NCBI GenBank assembly: GCA_964397755.1
Contig: CAYNJY010000008.1
Coordinates: forward strand, 1 to 55,110
Source: CAYNJY01 sp964397755
GTDB taxonomy: Bacteria; Patescibacteriota; Microgenomatia; UBA10105; UBA927
Direction: 5' to 3'
Length of the DNA stretch: 55,110 nucleotides
In this document: one piece after another, positions 37,851 through 45,100 of the stretch
Layout of the letters: every line of letters starts with the position of its first letter
Numbering within the stretch: position 1 is the stretch's first letter
Made by a program: the position numbers and the translations under genes
The notes under the pieces: model-generated
The model's input: the letters and a program-made list of their open reading frames with translations, nothing else
The model's database searches: none
What the model was told of the DNA's origin: nothing

Positions 37851-39764
37851 ATGAGTAAAATAATTGGCATTGATTTGGGTACGACCAATTCGTGTGTAGC
37901 CGTCATGGAAGGAGGATCCCCGAAAGTGATCCACTCGGTGGAGGGTAGGAACGTCATTCCGTCGGTCGTGGATCCCATCAAAAACATCGTCGGCGATGTC
38001 GCCAAGCGTCAGATGGTTCTGAACCCCAAGTCGACGATTTTCTCCGTCAAGCGGCTCATGGGCCGAAAGTTTTCTGATACCTCTACCCAGTACGACGCGA
38101 AGTGGCTTCCATACAGCATCAGAGCAGGGAAAAACGACATGGCGGTACTAGAGGTTGAGGGGAAGCAGTTCACCCCACAGGAGATTTCCGCCAAAGTGCT
38201 TGCAAAAATCAAGGCTGACGCAGAGCAGTACCTTGGAGAACCGGTCAAACAGGCAGTGATCACCGTGCCCGCATACTTTGACGACTCTCAACGGCAAGCG
38301 ACGAAGCAAGCCGGAGAAATCGCGGGGCTTGAGGTGCTTCGGATCCTCAATGAGCCGACGGCCGCGGCTTTGGCCTACGGACTCGACAAGAAAAACGTCC
38401 ACACGATCGCGGTCTATGACCTTGGCGGCGGGACGTTTGACATTTCTATTCTCGAGCTTGGTGAGGGCGTGTACGAGGTGAAAGCAACCAATGGTGACTC
38501 TCACTTGGGTGGAGATGATTTTGACAAGCGACTTCTTGACTTTCTGGCTGATGAGTTTAAGAAAGAGCATGGCGTTGACCTTCGAAAGGACCCCCAAGCT
38601 CTCCAGCGGCTTCGGGACGGCGCGGAGAAGGCAAAAATTGAGCTCTCTAGCTCTATTGAGGCGGAAGTCAATCTTCCGTTTATTACCCAGGGCAAAGAAG
38701 GCCCGCTTCACTTAGTGACAAAGATTACGCGGGCCAAATTCGAGTCCCTCGTTGGTGAACTGGTGCAGAAGACGATTGACCCGGTTAAAAAATGCCTTGC
38801 AGACGCGAAACTTAAGCCCTCGGACATAAACGAGGTGGTCATGGTCGGTGGCATGACCCGGATGCCCAAAGTCATCGATACGGTCAAAAACTTCTTTGGC
38901 AAGGATCCCAATCGCTCGGTCAACCCGGATGAAGTAGTCGCCGTCGGCGCGGCAGTCCAGGCAGGGGTTCTCTCCGGCGACGTCAAAGACGTGGTGCTTT
39001 TAGACGTGACCCCACTTACCCTCGGGGTTGAGACCCTTGGCGCTGTGTCAACCCCCCTTATTCCGCGAAACACGACCGTGCCGACGAGCAAATCGGAGAT
39101 CTTCTCTACCGCCGCTGATAGTCAAACGTCGGTTGAGATAAACGTCCTTCAGGGAGAGCGGCCAATGGCGACGGATAATAAATCGCTCGGCCGCTTCATC
39201 TTAAGCGGCATCCCGCCGGCGCCCCGGGGAGTGCCGCAGGTTGAGGTGACCTTTGATATTGATGCCAACGGCATTCTCAACGTGACGGCGAAGGACAAAG
39301 CCACCGGCAAGGCCAATACCATAAAGATCACGGGCTCGACCGGGCTCTCGAAGGAAGAGATAGAAAAGATGAAGAAAGAGGCGGAAGAGCACGCCGCGGA
39401 GGATACGACCAAGAAAGAGCGGATTGAGGCGCGAAACCGGGCAGACAACATGATCTATGTCGCCGAAAAAACTCTCAAAGAGGCCGGCGATAAGGCCAAA
39501 GAAGAAGACAAGAAGATAATAGACGATACGATAAAAGACTTAAAGGCGATCCTTGAGTCCGGTTCAAAGGAAGACCTTGAGGCAAAGACAAGCGAGCTCT
39601 CCGACGCCGTTCAAAAAGTAGGAGCCGCAGCGTATGGGCAGGGCCAACAAGCAACTGACAACTCACAACCTGCCACGCCGGCAGGCGGGCAAACAACAGG
39701 AACCACCGATGACGGGCAGAAGAAAGATGAGAAAAAAGTGGAAGAGGGAGAAGTGGTAAGCTAA
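37851..39764 (+). CDS. dnaK: chaperone DnaK (Hsp70)
   Basis: 637 residues, full length. IIGIDLGTTNSCVAVMEGG at the start, the phosphate-2 motif VYDLGGGTFDISILE, VMVGGMTRMPKV, and the substrate-binding domain to about 600. The C-terminal tail is disordered and Gln/Thr/Gly-rich, ending EEGEVVS in place of the usual EEVD-type tail. A strong ribosome binding site AAGGAGGT (37838-37845) lies five bases before the ATG. A short palindrome (39669-39685) sits in the tail coding region. It acts with GrpE and DnaJ in the cytosol. Confidence 0.98.
   Translation: MSKIIGIDLGTTNSCVAVMEGGSPKVIHSVEGRNVIPSVVDPIKNIVGDVAKRQMVLNPKSTIFSVKRLMGRKFSDTSTQYDAKWLPYSIRAGKNDMAVLEVEGKQFTPQEISAKVLAKIKADAEQYLGEPVKQAVITVPAYFDDSQRQATKQAGEIAGLEVLRILNEPTAAALAYGLDKKNVHTIAVYDLGGGTFDISILELGEGVYEVKATNGDSHLGGDDFDKRLLDFLADEFKKEHGVDLRKDPQALQRLRDGAEKAKIELSSSIEAEVNLPFITQGKEGPLHLVTKITRAKFESLVGELVQKTIDPVKKCLADAKLKPSDINEVVMVGGMTRMPKVIDTVKNFFGKDPNRSVNPDEVVAVGAAVQAGVLSGDVKDVVLLDVTPLTLGVETLGAVSTPLIPRNTTVPTSKSEIFSTAADSQTSVEINVLQGERPMATDNKSLGRFILSGIPPAPRGVPQVEVTFDIDANGILNVTAKDKATGKANTIKITGSTGLSKEEIEKMKKEAEEHAAEDTTKKERIEARNRADNMIYVAEKTLKEAGDKAKEEDKKIIDDTIKDLKAILESGSKEDLEAKTSELSDAVQKVGAAAYGQGQQATDNSQPATPAGGQTTGTTDDGQKKDEKKVEEGEVVS
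39669..39685. repeat. hairpin CCTGCC-N5-GGCAGG in the dnaK tail
   Basis: CCTGCC (39669-39674), ACGCC, GGCAGG (39680-39685), in the disordered dnaK tail. A related GGCAGGCAGG occurs at 21075 in the surface-protein gene. Possibly another inserted palindrome family. Confidence 0.4.
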
Positions 39765-39786
39765 TTGTTACATTGTTACATTGTTA
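39764..39786. repeat. tandem octamer ATTGTTAC x3, running into the gap
   Basis: ATTGTTAC, ATTGTTAC, ATTGTTA and then N. The assembly stops inside the array, which begins directly at the dnaK stop codon. Confidence 0.85.
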
Positions 39787-39886
39787 NNNNNNNNNNNNNN
39801 NNNNNNNNNNNNNNNNNNNNNNNNNNNNNNNNNNNNNNNNNNNNNNNNNNNNNNNNNNNNNNNNNNNNNNNNNNNNNNNNNNNNNN
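39787..39886. other. scaffold gap (100 N)
   Basis: 100 N of unknown true length between dnaK and dnaJ; the left edge lies in an octamer array, so a longer tandem repeat probably caused the break. Confidence 0.99.
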
Positions 39887-39919
39887 TGCCTCGTGGTAAG
39901 CGGGGCATTTTTCAATACT

Positions 39920-40810
39920 ATGGCCACTAAACGAGACTATTACGAAGTTTTAGGGGTGGGGAAGAACGCCTCGCTCGAGGAGCTCAAGCGCGCGTACCGC
40001 AAGCTCGCTCTCGAATGGCATCCGGATCGCAATAAATCGCCGCACGCCAACGAGCGATTTAAAGAGATTAACGAAGGCTACGCCGTGCTCTCAGACAAAG
40101 AAAAGCGTGCGGCCTACGACCAGTTCGGCCACTCGGCGTTTGCCCCCGGTGGGGGTTCCGGGGGCGCCGGGCGAGGACAAGCCGGCGGAGGGTGGAGCCA
40201 GCAAGGCCCCTTTACCTATTACTATTCATCCGGCGGTGGAGCACCGGGCGGCTCTCCGTTTGGTGATTTCATCGATCCGTTTGAAATTTTTGAGCAATTT
40301 TTTGGTGGCGGATTTGGCAGAAGCGCCCGGGCTCGGCGGCCAGCCTACGAGATCGCCATAGATTTAATGGAGGCGGTCAAAGGTGTTACCAAAGAAGTTC
40401 ATCTGCCGCGCGGCGAAGCGGGTGGCGGATCGGTGAGGAAAACCATTAAGATTCCAGCTGGCGTAGACACCGGGTCCCGCGTCCGCTTTGATGAGTTTGA
40501 TATCGTCGTCGAGGTACGGCCGGACAAACAATTTAAGCGTGAAGGAGACGATGTGGTGGTGGAGAAAGAAATTCCGTTTTCTCTGGCCGCGCTTGGAGGA
40601 ACTGTTGAGGTGCCCACAATCGACGGGCCGGTGAAGCTGCGGATTCAACCCGGGACGCAGCCAGGTACATTAATCCGCCTGCGTGGAAAAGGTATCCCGC
40701 ATGTGCGCAGTGGTGGCCGGGGGGATGAGTACGTGAGAATTCACATGCAGGTTCCTACAAGGCTTAGCCGCCGACAACGAGAGATCCTTGAAGAACTAGA
40801 GAATAATTGA
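39920..40810 (+). CDS. DnaJ-type co-chaperone without zinc finger (CbpA-like)
   Basis: 296 residues from ATG 39920. J domain (DYYEVLGVGKNASLEELKRA, with WHPDRN carrying HPD), a Gly-rich and FGG-containing region (about 75-130), then directly the two substrate-binding beta domains (YEIAIDLMEAVKGVTKEVHL and the following RIQPGTQPGTLIRLRGKGIP). The four CxxCxGxG zinc motifs are absent, giving the class II (CbpA) arrangement even though the gene takes the dnaJ place in the operon. It stimulates DnaK ATPase and delivers substrates. Sequence further upstream is lost in the gap. Confidence 0.93.
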   Translation: MATKRDYYEVLGVGKNASLEELKRAYRKLALEWHPDRNKSPHANERFKEINEGYAVLSDKEKRAAYDQFGHSAFAPGGGSGGAGRGQAGGGWSQQGPFTYYYSSGGGAPGGSPFGDFIDPFEIFEQFFGGGFGRSARARRPAYEIAIDLMEAVKGVTKEVHLPRGEAGGGSVRKTIKIPAGVDTGSRVRFDEFDIVVEVRPDKQFKREGDDVVVEKEIPFSLAALGGTVEVPTIDGPVKLRIQPGTQPGTLIRLRGKGIPHVRSGGRGDEYVRIHMQVPTRLSRRQREILEELENN

Positions 40811-40835
40811 CGAACACAAGCGAAACGTATATAAT
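40807..40835 (+). promoter_or_regulatory. promoter of the nusA-infB operon
   Basis: TTGACG (40807-40812), 17-base spacer, TATAAT (40830-40835). The TTG overlaps the end of the dnaJ gene. Predicted transcription start is near 40842, 175 bases before nusA. Confidence 0.85.
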
Positions 40836-40854
40836 AAGGAAGTTTGTACGAAGA

Positions 40855-40878
40855 GGTGGGAAGAACCCACCTTTTTTT
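40855..40878 (+). terminator. intrinsic terminator / attenuator in the nusA leader
   Basis: GGTGGG (40855-40860), AAGAA, CCCACC (40866-40871), TTTTTTT (40872-40878). A perfect 6-bp stem with seven T, only about 13 bases after the predicted start, so transcripts must read through it to reach nusA. Confidence 0.82.
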
Positions 40879-40908
40879 ATAAAAATTGAATATACCCGCC
40901 GCAATTTA

Positions 40909-41002
40909 CTTTGCGCCTTTTCAGTATTATTCGTACACGGCGCAAAGAGCATTTGCTGGTGGGTCTAGAGGCACTAAACCGTTCCGCTAAGAAGCGGTAC
41001 GG
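40909..41002 (+). promoter_or_regulatory. structured nusA leader (two further hairpins)
   Basis: CTTTGCGCC (40909-40917) pairs perfectly with GGCGCAAAG (40939-40947). A second hairpin, CCGTTCCGCT-AAGA-AGCGGTACGG (40979-41002), has one mismatch and ends 14 bases before the nusA ATG. No ribosome binding site is evident. No Rfam class is recognised. Confidence 0.5.
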
Positions 41003-41016
41003 CAAGTGACACTACG

Positions 41017-42069
41017 ATGCCAGCAGTTGTCAGAAGCGAATTTGCACTAGCCCTCAATCAAGTTGCTACCGAGCGGGGGCTTGATCCGATGGTGGTTTTG
41101 GAAACCATCAAGGCCGCTATCATCGCGGCTTACCGCAAAGATTACGGCGCTGATGATCTGCCTCTTTTAACTGTCGATATTAATGCCGATACCGGTGAAG
41201 CTAAAATCCTTAAAGAAGACAAAGACATAACTCCTCCGGGCTTTGGCCGCATCGCCGCCCAGACCGCCAAGCAGGTGATCCTCCAACGGATTCGGGAGGC
41301 AGAGAAACAAGCGGTCCTCGCCGAATACCAAAACAAGATTGGCATGGTTGTGCCGGGTATGGTGCTTCGTTTTGATGGGCCAAACGTGGTTGTTGATATA
41401 GGCCGCGCTCAAGCAGTCATGCCCCCGCAGGAGCAGAACCCCGCCGAGCGCTATAACCTAAACCAGCGCCTCACGTTTTACGTTGAAGGGATTCGCGAGA
41501 CGATGCGGGGGAACGAAATTATCGTTTCCCGAGCGCACAAGGGATTGGTTCAGGGACTCTTTAAGAGGGAAGTGCCAGAGGTTGCCCAGGGATCTGTAGA
41601 GCTGCGAGTCGTTGCGCGCGAAGCAGGGAATCGTACGAAGGTTGCGGTGTATTCTAACCAGTCAGGCGTCGATCCTGTGGGCTCATGTGTGGGTCAAAAA
41701 GGTGTTCGAGTACAGGCAGTGATCAGTGAGCTTGGGAGTAACGAAAAGGTCGACATTATTCAGTTCAGCGATGACACAAAACAGTTTATCACTGCAGCCC
41801 TTGCCCCCGCAAAAGATATAGACGTGATTCTCAACGAGAAGAAAAAGTCGGCAGAAGTGCTCGTTCCGGACGATCAGCTGTCGCTCGCTATCGGCAGAGA
41901 TGGTGGAAACGTACGTCTTGCTGCAAAACTTACCGGCTGGAAGATAGACATTAAAGGCAAGGGTCCCAGCGCTCAGCCGCCAGTTGTTGAGCCAGTCGAG
42001 GTCAGGGAGCCCACTCGAAAAGAATCAAAAAAGACCGAAGAAAAGTCAGCACGAACAAAATCGGAGTAA
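41017..42069 (+). CDS. nusA: transcription termination/antitermination factor NusA
   Basis: 350 residues. N-terminal RNA-polymerase-binding domain (1-125), S1 domain (about 130-195), KH1 and KH2 (about 200-330) with DPVGSCVGQKGVRVQAV and DQLSLAIGRDGGNVRLAAKLTGW, then a charged tail. It lacks the C-terminal acidic repeats of E. coli NusA. NusA promotes hairpin pausing and termination. The usual upstream neighbour rimP is missing; the gene instead has a hairpin-rich leader with a terminator, a candidate for autogenous control. The infB gene starts two bases after the stop. Confidence 0.96.
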   Translation: MPAVVRSEFALALNQVATERGLDPMVVLETIKAAIIAAYRKDYGADDLPLLTVDINADTGEAKILKEDKDITPPGFGRIAAQTAKQVILQRIREAEKQAVLAEYQNKIGMVVPGMVLRFDGPNVVVDIGRAQAVMPPQEQNPAERYNLNQRLTFYVEGIRETMRGNEIIVSRAHKGLVQGLFKREVPEVAQGSVELRVVAREAGNRTKVAVYSNQSGVDPVGSCVGQKGVRVQAVISELGSNEKVDIIQFSDDTKQFITAALAPAKDIDVILNEKKKSAEVLVPDDQLSLAIGRDGGNVRLAAKLTGWKIDIKGKGPSAQPPVVEPVEVREPTRKESKKTEEKSARTKSE

Positions 42070-42071
42070 GT

Positions 42072-43532
42072 ATGCAACGCTCACCCTCATTGCTTCGGCC
42101 GCCAATTGTCGCGGTTTTGGGCCACGTTGACCACGGCAAAACCACGCTTCTTGATACCATCCGAAAGACCACTGTCGCTCTCGGCGAGCACGGAGGGATC
42201 ACCCAGCACATCGGAGCCTATCAGATCAACCTTGAACCAAGAACCATCACCTTCATCGATACACCCGGGCATGAGGCATTTGCCAAGATGCGCTCGCGGG
42301 GCGCGGTCGCTTCTGATATAGCTATTCTTGTTATTGCAGCGGATGATAGCGTGAAGCCGCAGACAGTAGAATCGATTCATCAGATTAAAAAGGCCAGTGT
42401 TCCTATGATCGTGGCAGTCAATAAGATAGATCTCCCGACCGCAAAGGTCGATAAAGTCAAAAGTGATCTTGCTAAGCACGGGGTGCAAGTGGAAGGATTT
42501 GGCGGAGACGTACCTATTGTGCCTATTTCTGCTAAGCAAGGAACGGGCATCAAAGAGCTTTTAGATCTCATTCTCCTCGTTTCTGACATGAAAGGGAGTA
42601 CCTCCGAACCGCACGCACCGTTTGAAGGAATCGTTATCGAGACACACGTTCATAAGGGTAAAGGCATGGTTGCGACCGTGATCGTCAAAAAAGGAACACT
42701 GGTAGCCGGATCGCCGCTCTACGAAAGAGCAGCTGCCGTTGGCAAGGTTCGGGCGATGTACGACGAGAACGGTGAAGTGGTGAAGGAAGCTCTACCAAGT
42801 AAGCCGGTTGAGGTTTTGGGCTTTCGCCAACTTCCTGCTGTCGGCTCGGTTCTTAGGGGTGTTGCCCGTAGAGATCAAGCAGTTCCCCTAAGGAGCGCAA
42901 TCGCGCGCGAAGCATCTCTCCTCCCCGACTTCCTCAAGCTTCCCGAAGAGGAAGAGAAGCGGGAGCTCAAGCTTGTCCTCAAGGCAGATACCGCCGGAAG
43001 CTTAGAGGCGATTGTCGCCTCGCTTCCAGAAGCAGCAACCGTCATTTTCTCGGGCATCGGCGATATTGCCGAGTCGGATATTTTGACTGCCAAGGCATCG
43101 GGCGCAATCGTTGTTGGATTTCAAGTGAAAATACCCTCTGCGGTATTGAAGCTCGCACAGGCGGAAAAAGTAATCTGTAGGACGTACATGATCATCTATG
43201 AGCTTCTTTCCGAGCTTGAAGATGCGGCAGAAGGACTTGTGGAGGTACTGGTGGTAGAGCGGGAACTTGGACGCGGGCAGATTATCGCCGAGTTTCCCTA
43301 TGAAGACAGTCGCATCGCCGGGACCAAAGTGGCATCGGGGAGGCTTGCTCGCGGCGACAGCATCAAGATCATGCGGGGAGAAGAGGAGATCGCCCAGGTG
43401 CGGATCAAGTCCATGCGCCGCGGGAAGGAAGATGTGACGAAGGTTGAGGAGGGGGTAGAGTGTGGCATCATCTTTGACAAAAAAGTTGATTTTGCAATCC
43501 AAGATGCTATAATCGCGGCAACTACAGGATAG
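42072..43532 (+). CDS. infB: translation initiation factor IF-2 (minimal form)
   Basis: 486 residues. It begins almost at the G domain: PIVAVLGHVDHGKTTLLD (G1), EHGGITQHIGAY (G2), DTPGHEAF (G3), NKID (G4) and a G5 near PISAK. Domains II, III and the C-terminal fMet-tRNA-binding domain follow (CGIIFDKKVDFAIQDAI at the end). The long N-terminal region of typical IF-2 is absent. It brings initiator tRNA to the 30S subunit. Its 3' end contains an extended -10 promoter for the next gene. A system rich in leaderless mRNAs would depend on IF-2-promoted initiation. Confidence 0.96.
   Translation: MQRSPSLLRPPIVAVLGHVDHGKTTLLDTIRKTTVALGEHGGITQHIGAYQINLEPRTITFIDTPGHEAFAKMRSRGAVASDIAILVIAADDSVKPQTVESIHQIKKASVPMIVAVNKIDLPTAKVDKVKSDLAKHGVQVEGFGGDVPIVPISAKQGTGIKELLDLILLVSDMKGSTSEPHAPFEGIVIETHVHKGKGMVATVIVKKGTLVAGSPLYERAAAVGKVRAMYDENGEVVKEALPSKPVEVLGFRQLPAVGSVLRGVARRDQAVPLRSAIAREASLLPDFLKLPEEEEKRELKLVLKADTAGSLEAIVASLPEAATVIFSGIGDIAESDILTAKASGAIVVGFQVKIPSAVLKLAQAEKVICRTYMIIYELLSELEDAAEGLVEVLVVERELGRGQIIAEFPYEDSRIAGTKVASGRLARGDSIKIMRGEEEIAQVRIKSMRRGKEDVTKVEEGVECGIIFDKKVDFAIQDAIIAATTG
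43486..43513 (+). promoter_or_regulatory. internal promoter within infB for the DHH gene
   Basis: TTGATT (43486-43491), 16-base spacer, TG-C-TATAAT (-10 at 43508-43513). The leader to ATG 43568 is about 48 bases and includes a CTAGG-ACTCTG-CCTAG hairpin. Confidence 0.55.
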
Positions 43533-43567
43533 GCCACATAGACCCTAGGACTCTGCCTAGCGAAAGT

Positions 43568-44566
43568 ATGGACACCAACAGCCTTGCTACCGTCAAGCAG
43601 CTCCTCGATAAAGCCAACGAGCTCCTCGTTGTTACTCACGAAAACCCCACGTTTGATAGTATCGGGAGCTCTCTCGCGCTCTCCCTTGGTCTCATAAGCC
43701 TCGGTAAAACGGTCACTGTTGCGTGTCCGGACCCGATGACGGTTGAGCTTGCGAACTTTATCGGTGCCAACAAGGTGAAACAGGAGCTCGGCAACAAAAA
43801 TTTTGTCATTTCGCTTGACTACGTTGACGGATCAATCGAGAAGGTGAGCTACAACATTGAAGGCAGTACGTTTAACTTGGTCGTTGAGCACCGACCAGGC
43901 TTTGAGCCGTTTTCAGTGGATAAAGTTCACTACTCCTATAGCGGAGTCAGCGCTGATGTTATTTTTATTGTCGATACCATACACTTGGGAGGTCTTGGGA
44001 AACTGTACGAAGGACAAAAGGAGTTGTTTGCCGGGAAGCCTGTCGTGAACATCGACTGGCATCCAAATAACAGCCAGTACGGGCAGGTGAACCTTCTCAA
44101 CAGTAAATCCTCCTCAACTTCCGAGCTGGTTGCCCAGCTTCTTTCCTCCCTCGATATTCGGTTTACTCCGGATATTGCGACAAACCTCTTGAATGCCATC
44201 TACAGTGCTACGAACACCTTCCAGTCGCAGAATGTGTCTGCCTTTGCATTTGAACTCGCCGGTGCTGCAATCAAAGCTGGCGGAAAGCGCTTCGGTGGTA
44301 TGGCGACAGCAACAACACCGGGCCTTACTGGACTTGTGCCGAAGGTTCAGGAAGCCAAGCAGAAAGTGCACGTGCAACCGGTTCCTCGGCCGCAACCAGC
44401 TCCTCCCGCTCCCGCGATGGCCGGCGAAGCGGCAGTAGCAGGAACACATCAGCGCGTGTCTTACCCCGGCCAGGACCACCCGCCGGGACCAGCCCACACG
44501 GACACTTCCTCAGCGCCAGAGGACTGGCTCAAGCCAAAAATCTTCAAAAGCTCAAGCCTCGTATAA
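43568..44566 (+). CDS. DHH-family phosphoesterase-like protein with degenerate active site
   Basis: 332 residues; the place after nusA-infB and the fold pattern match NrnA (nano-RNase / pAp phosphatase). Motif I reads HENPTFDSIGS where NrnA has HxxPDxDxxGS; motif II reads VDTIHLGGLG where an Asp is expected at the His; the name-giving DHH reads DWH (NIDWHPNN). Several metal ligands are therefore replaced, so hydrolysis is doubtful. The C-terminal 75 residues are Pro/Ala-rich and disordered, lacking a full DHHA1 GGHxxA motif (GGKRFGGMA instead). It could bind nucleotides or RNA ends without cutting. It has its own promoter inside infB. Confidence 0.8.
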   Translation: MDTNSLATVKQLLDKANELLVVTHENPTFDSIGSSLALSLGLISLGKTVTVACPDPMTVELANFIGANKVKQELGNKNFVISLDYVDGSIEKVSYNIEGSTFNLVVEHRPGFEPFSVDKVHYSYSGVSADVIFIVDTIHLGGLGKLYEGQKELFAGKPVVNIDWHPNNSQYGQVNLLNSKSSSTSELVAQLLSSLDIRFTPDIATNLLNAIYSATNTFQSQNVSAFAFELAGAAIKAGGKRFGGMATATTPGLTGLVPKVQEAKQKVHVQPVPRPQPAPPAPAMAGEAAVAGTHQRVSYPGQDHPPGPAHTDTSSAPEDWLKPKIFKSSSLV

Positions 44567-44587
44567 GACCCACCGTGAAGTGCTATG

Positions 44588-44616
44588 TTGTAAAAACGAA
44601 CAAAATGAGTTATACT
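44588..44616 (+). promoter_or_regulatory. promoter of rpsO-pnp
   Basis: TTGTAA (44588-44593), 17-base spacer, TATACT (44611-44616). Predicted start near 44623, just before a terminator-like hairpin. Confidence 0.75.
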
Positions 44617-44626
44617 TAAGCGGTGG

Positions 44627-44648
44627 AGGAGCCCAGGCGCTCCTTTTT
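44627..44648 (+). terminator. terminator-like hairpin in the rpsO leader
   Basis: AGGAGC (44627-44632), CCAGGC, GCTCCT (44639-44644), then four more T. It begins about four bases after the predicted transcript start and ends 9 bases before the rpsO ATG, so it can act as attenuator and could also cover the ribosome binding region. Confidence 0.65.
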
Positions 44649-44657
44649 AGATAGCAT

Positions 44658-45080
44658 ATGGCGGCCAAAGCAACTAAAAAAACAAGCAAAGCTGCTACAA
44701 AAACTTCTAAGGTCAAAGCCATCAGGGCACAAACGACAACAAAGGTTAAGGCCGAAGCGAAGACCAAAGTTGAAAAACCTAGGAAGGCAAAGAAAGAGAC
44801 AGAGGCGCTAGCTACACTTCCGAGCCCCGAAAAGCAGGTGATCATTGAAAAGTTTGCCGTCAAACAAGGTGACACCGGCAGTCCTGAGGTACAGATTGCG
44901 CTTCTTACGGCCCGTATAGACAGACTGGTTGGCCACCTTAAAAGTAACCCTTCTGACAATCACTCGCGTCGAGGGCTTCTGGGAATTGTCAGTAAACGCC
45001 GCAGACTGCTTAATTACTTAAAGAAGAAAGAAATCAAGCGCTATAAGGCGATTGTTGAGAAGTTGGATTTGGGAAAGTGA
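44658..45080 (+). CDS. rpsO: 30S ribosomal protein S15 with long N-terminal extension
   Basis: 140 residues instead of about 89. The last 88 are a normal S15: FAVKQGDTGSPEVQIALLTA, then HSRRGLLGIVSKRRRLLNYL. The first 52 are a Lys/Ala/Thr-rich, low-complexity extension (KATKKTSKAATKTSK and similar), resembling histone tails or the basic extensions of other ribosomal proteins in small genomes. S15 binds 16S rRNA h22. The position before pnp is the classical rpsO-pnp pairing. Confidence 0.95.
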   Translation: MAAKATKKTSKAATKTSKVKAIRAQTTTKVKAEAKTKVEKPRKAKKETEALATLPSPEKQVIIEKFAVKQGDTGSPEVQIALLTARIDRLVGHLKSNPSDNHSRRGLLGIVSKRRRLLNYLKKKEIKRYKAIVEKLDLGK

Positions 45081-45100
45081 TAGACAATAATTTATAACGT

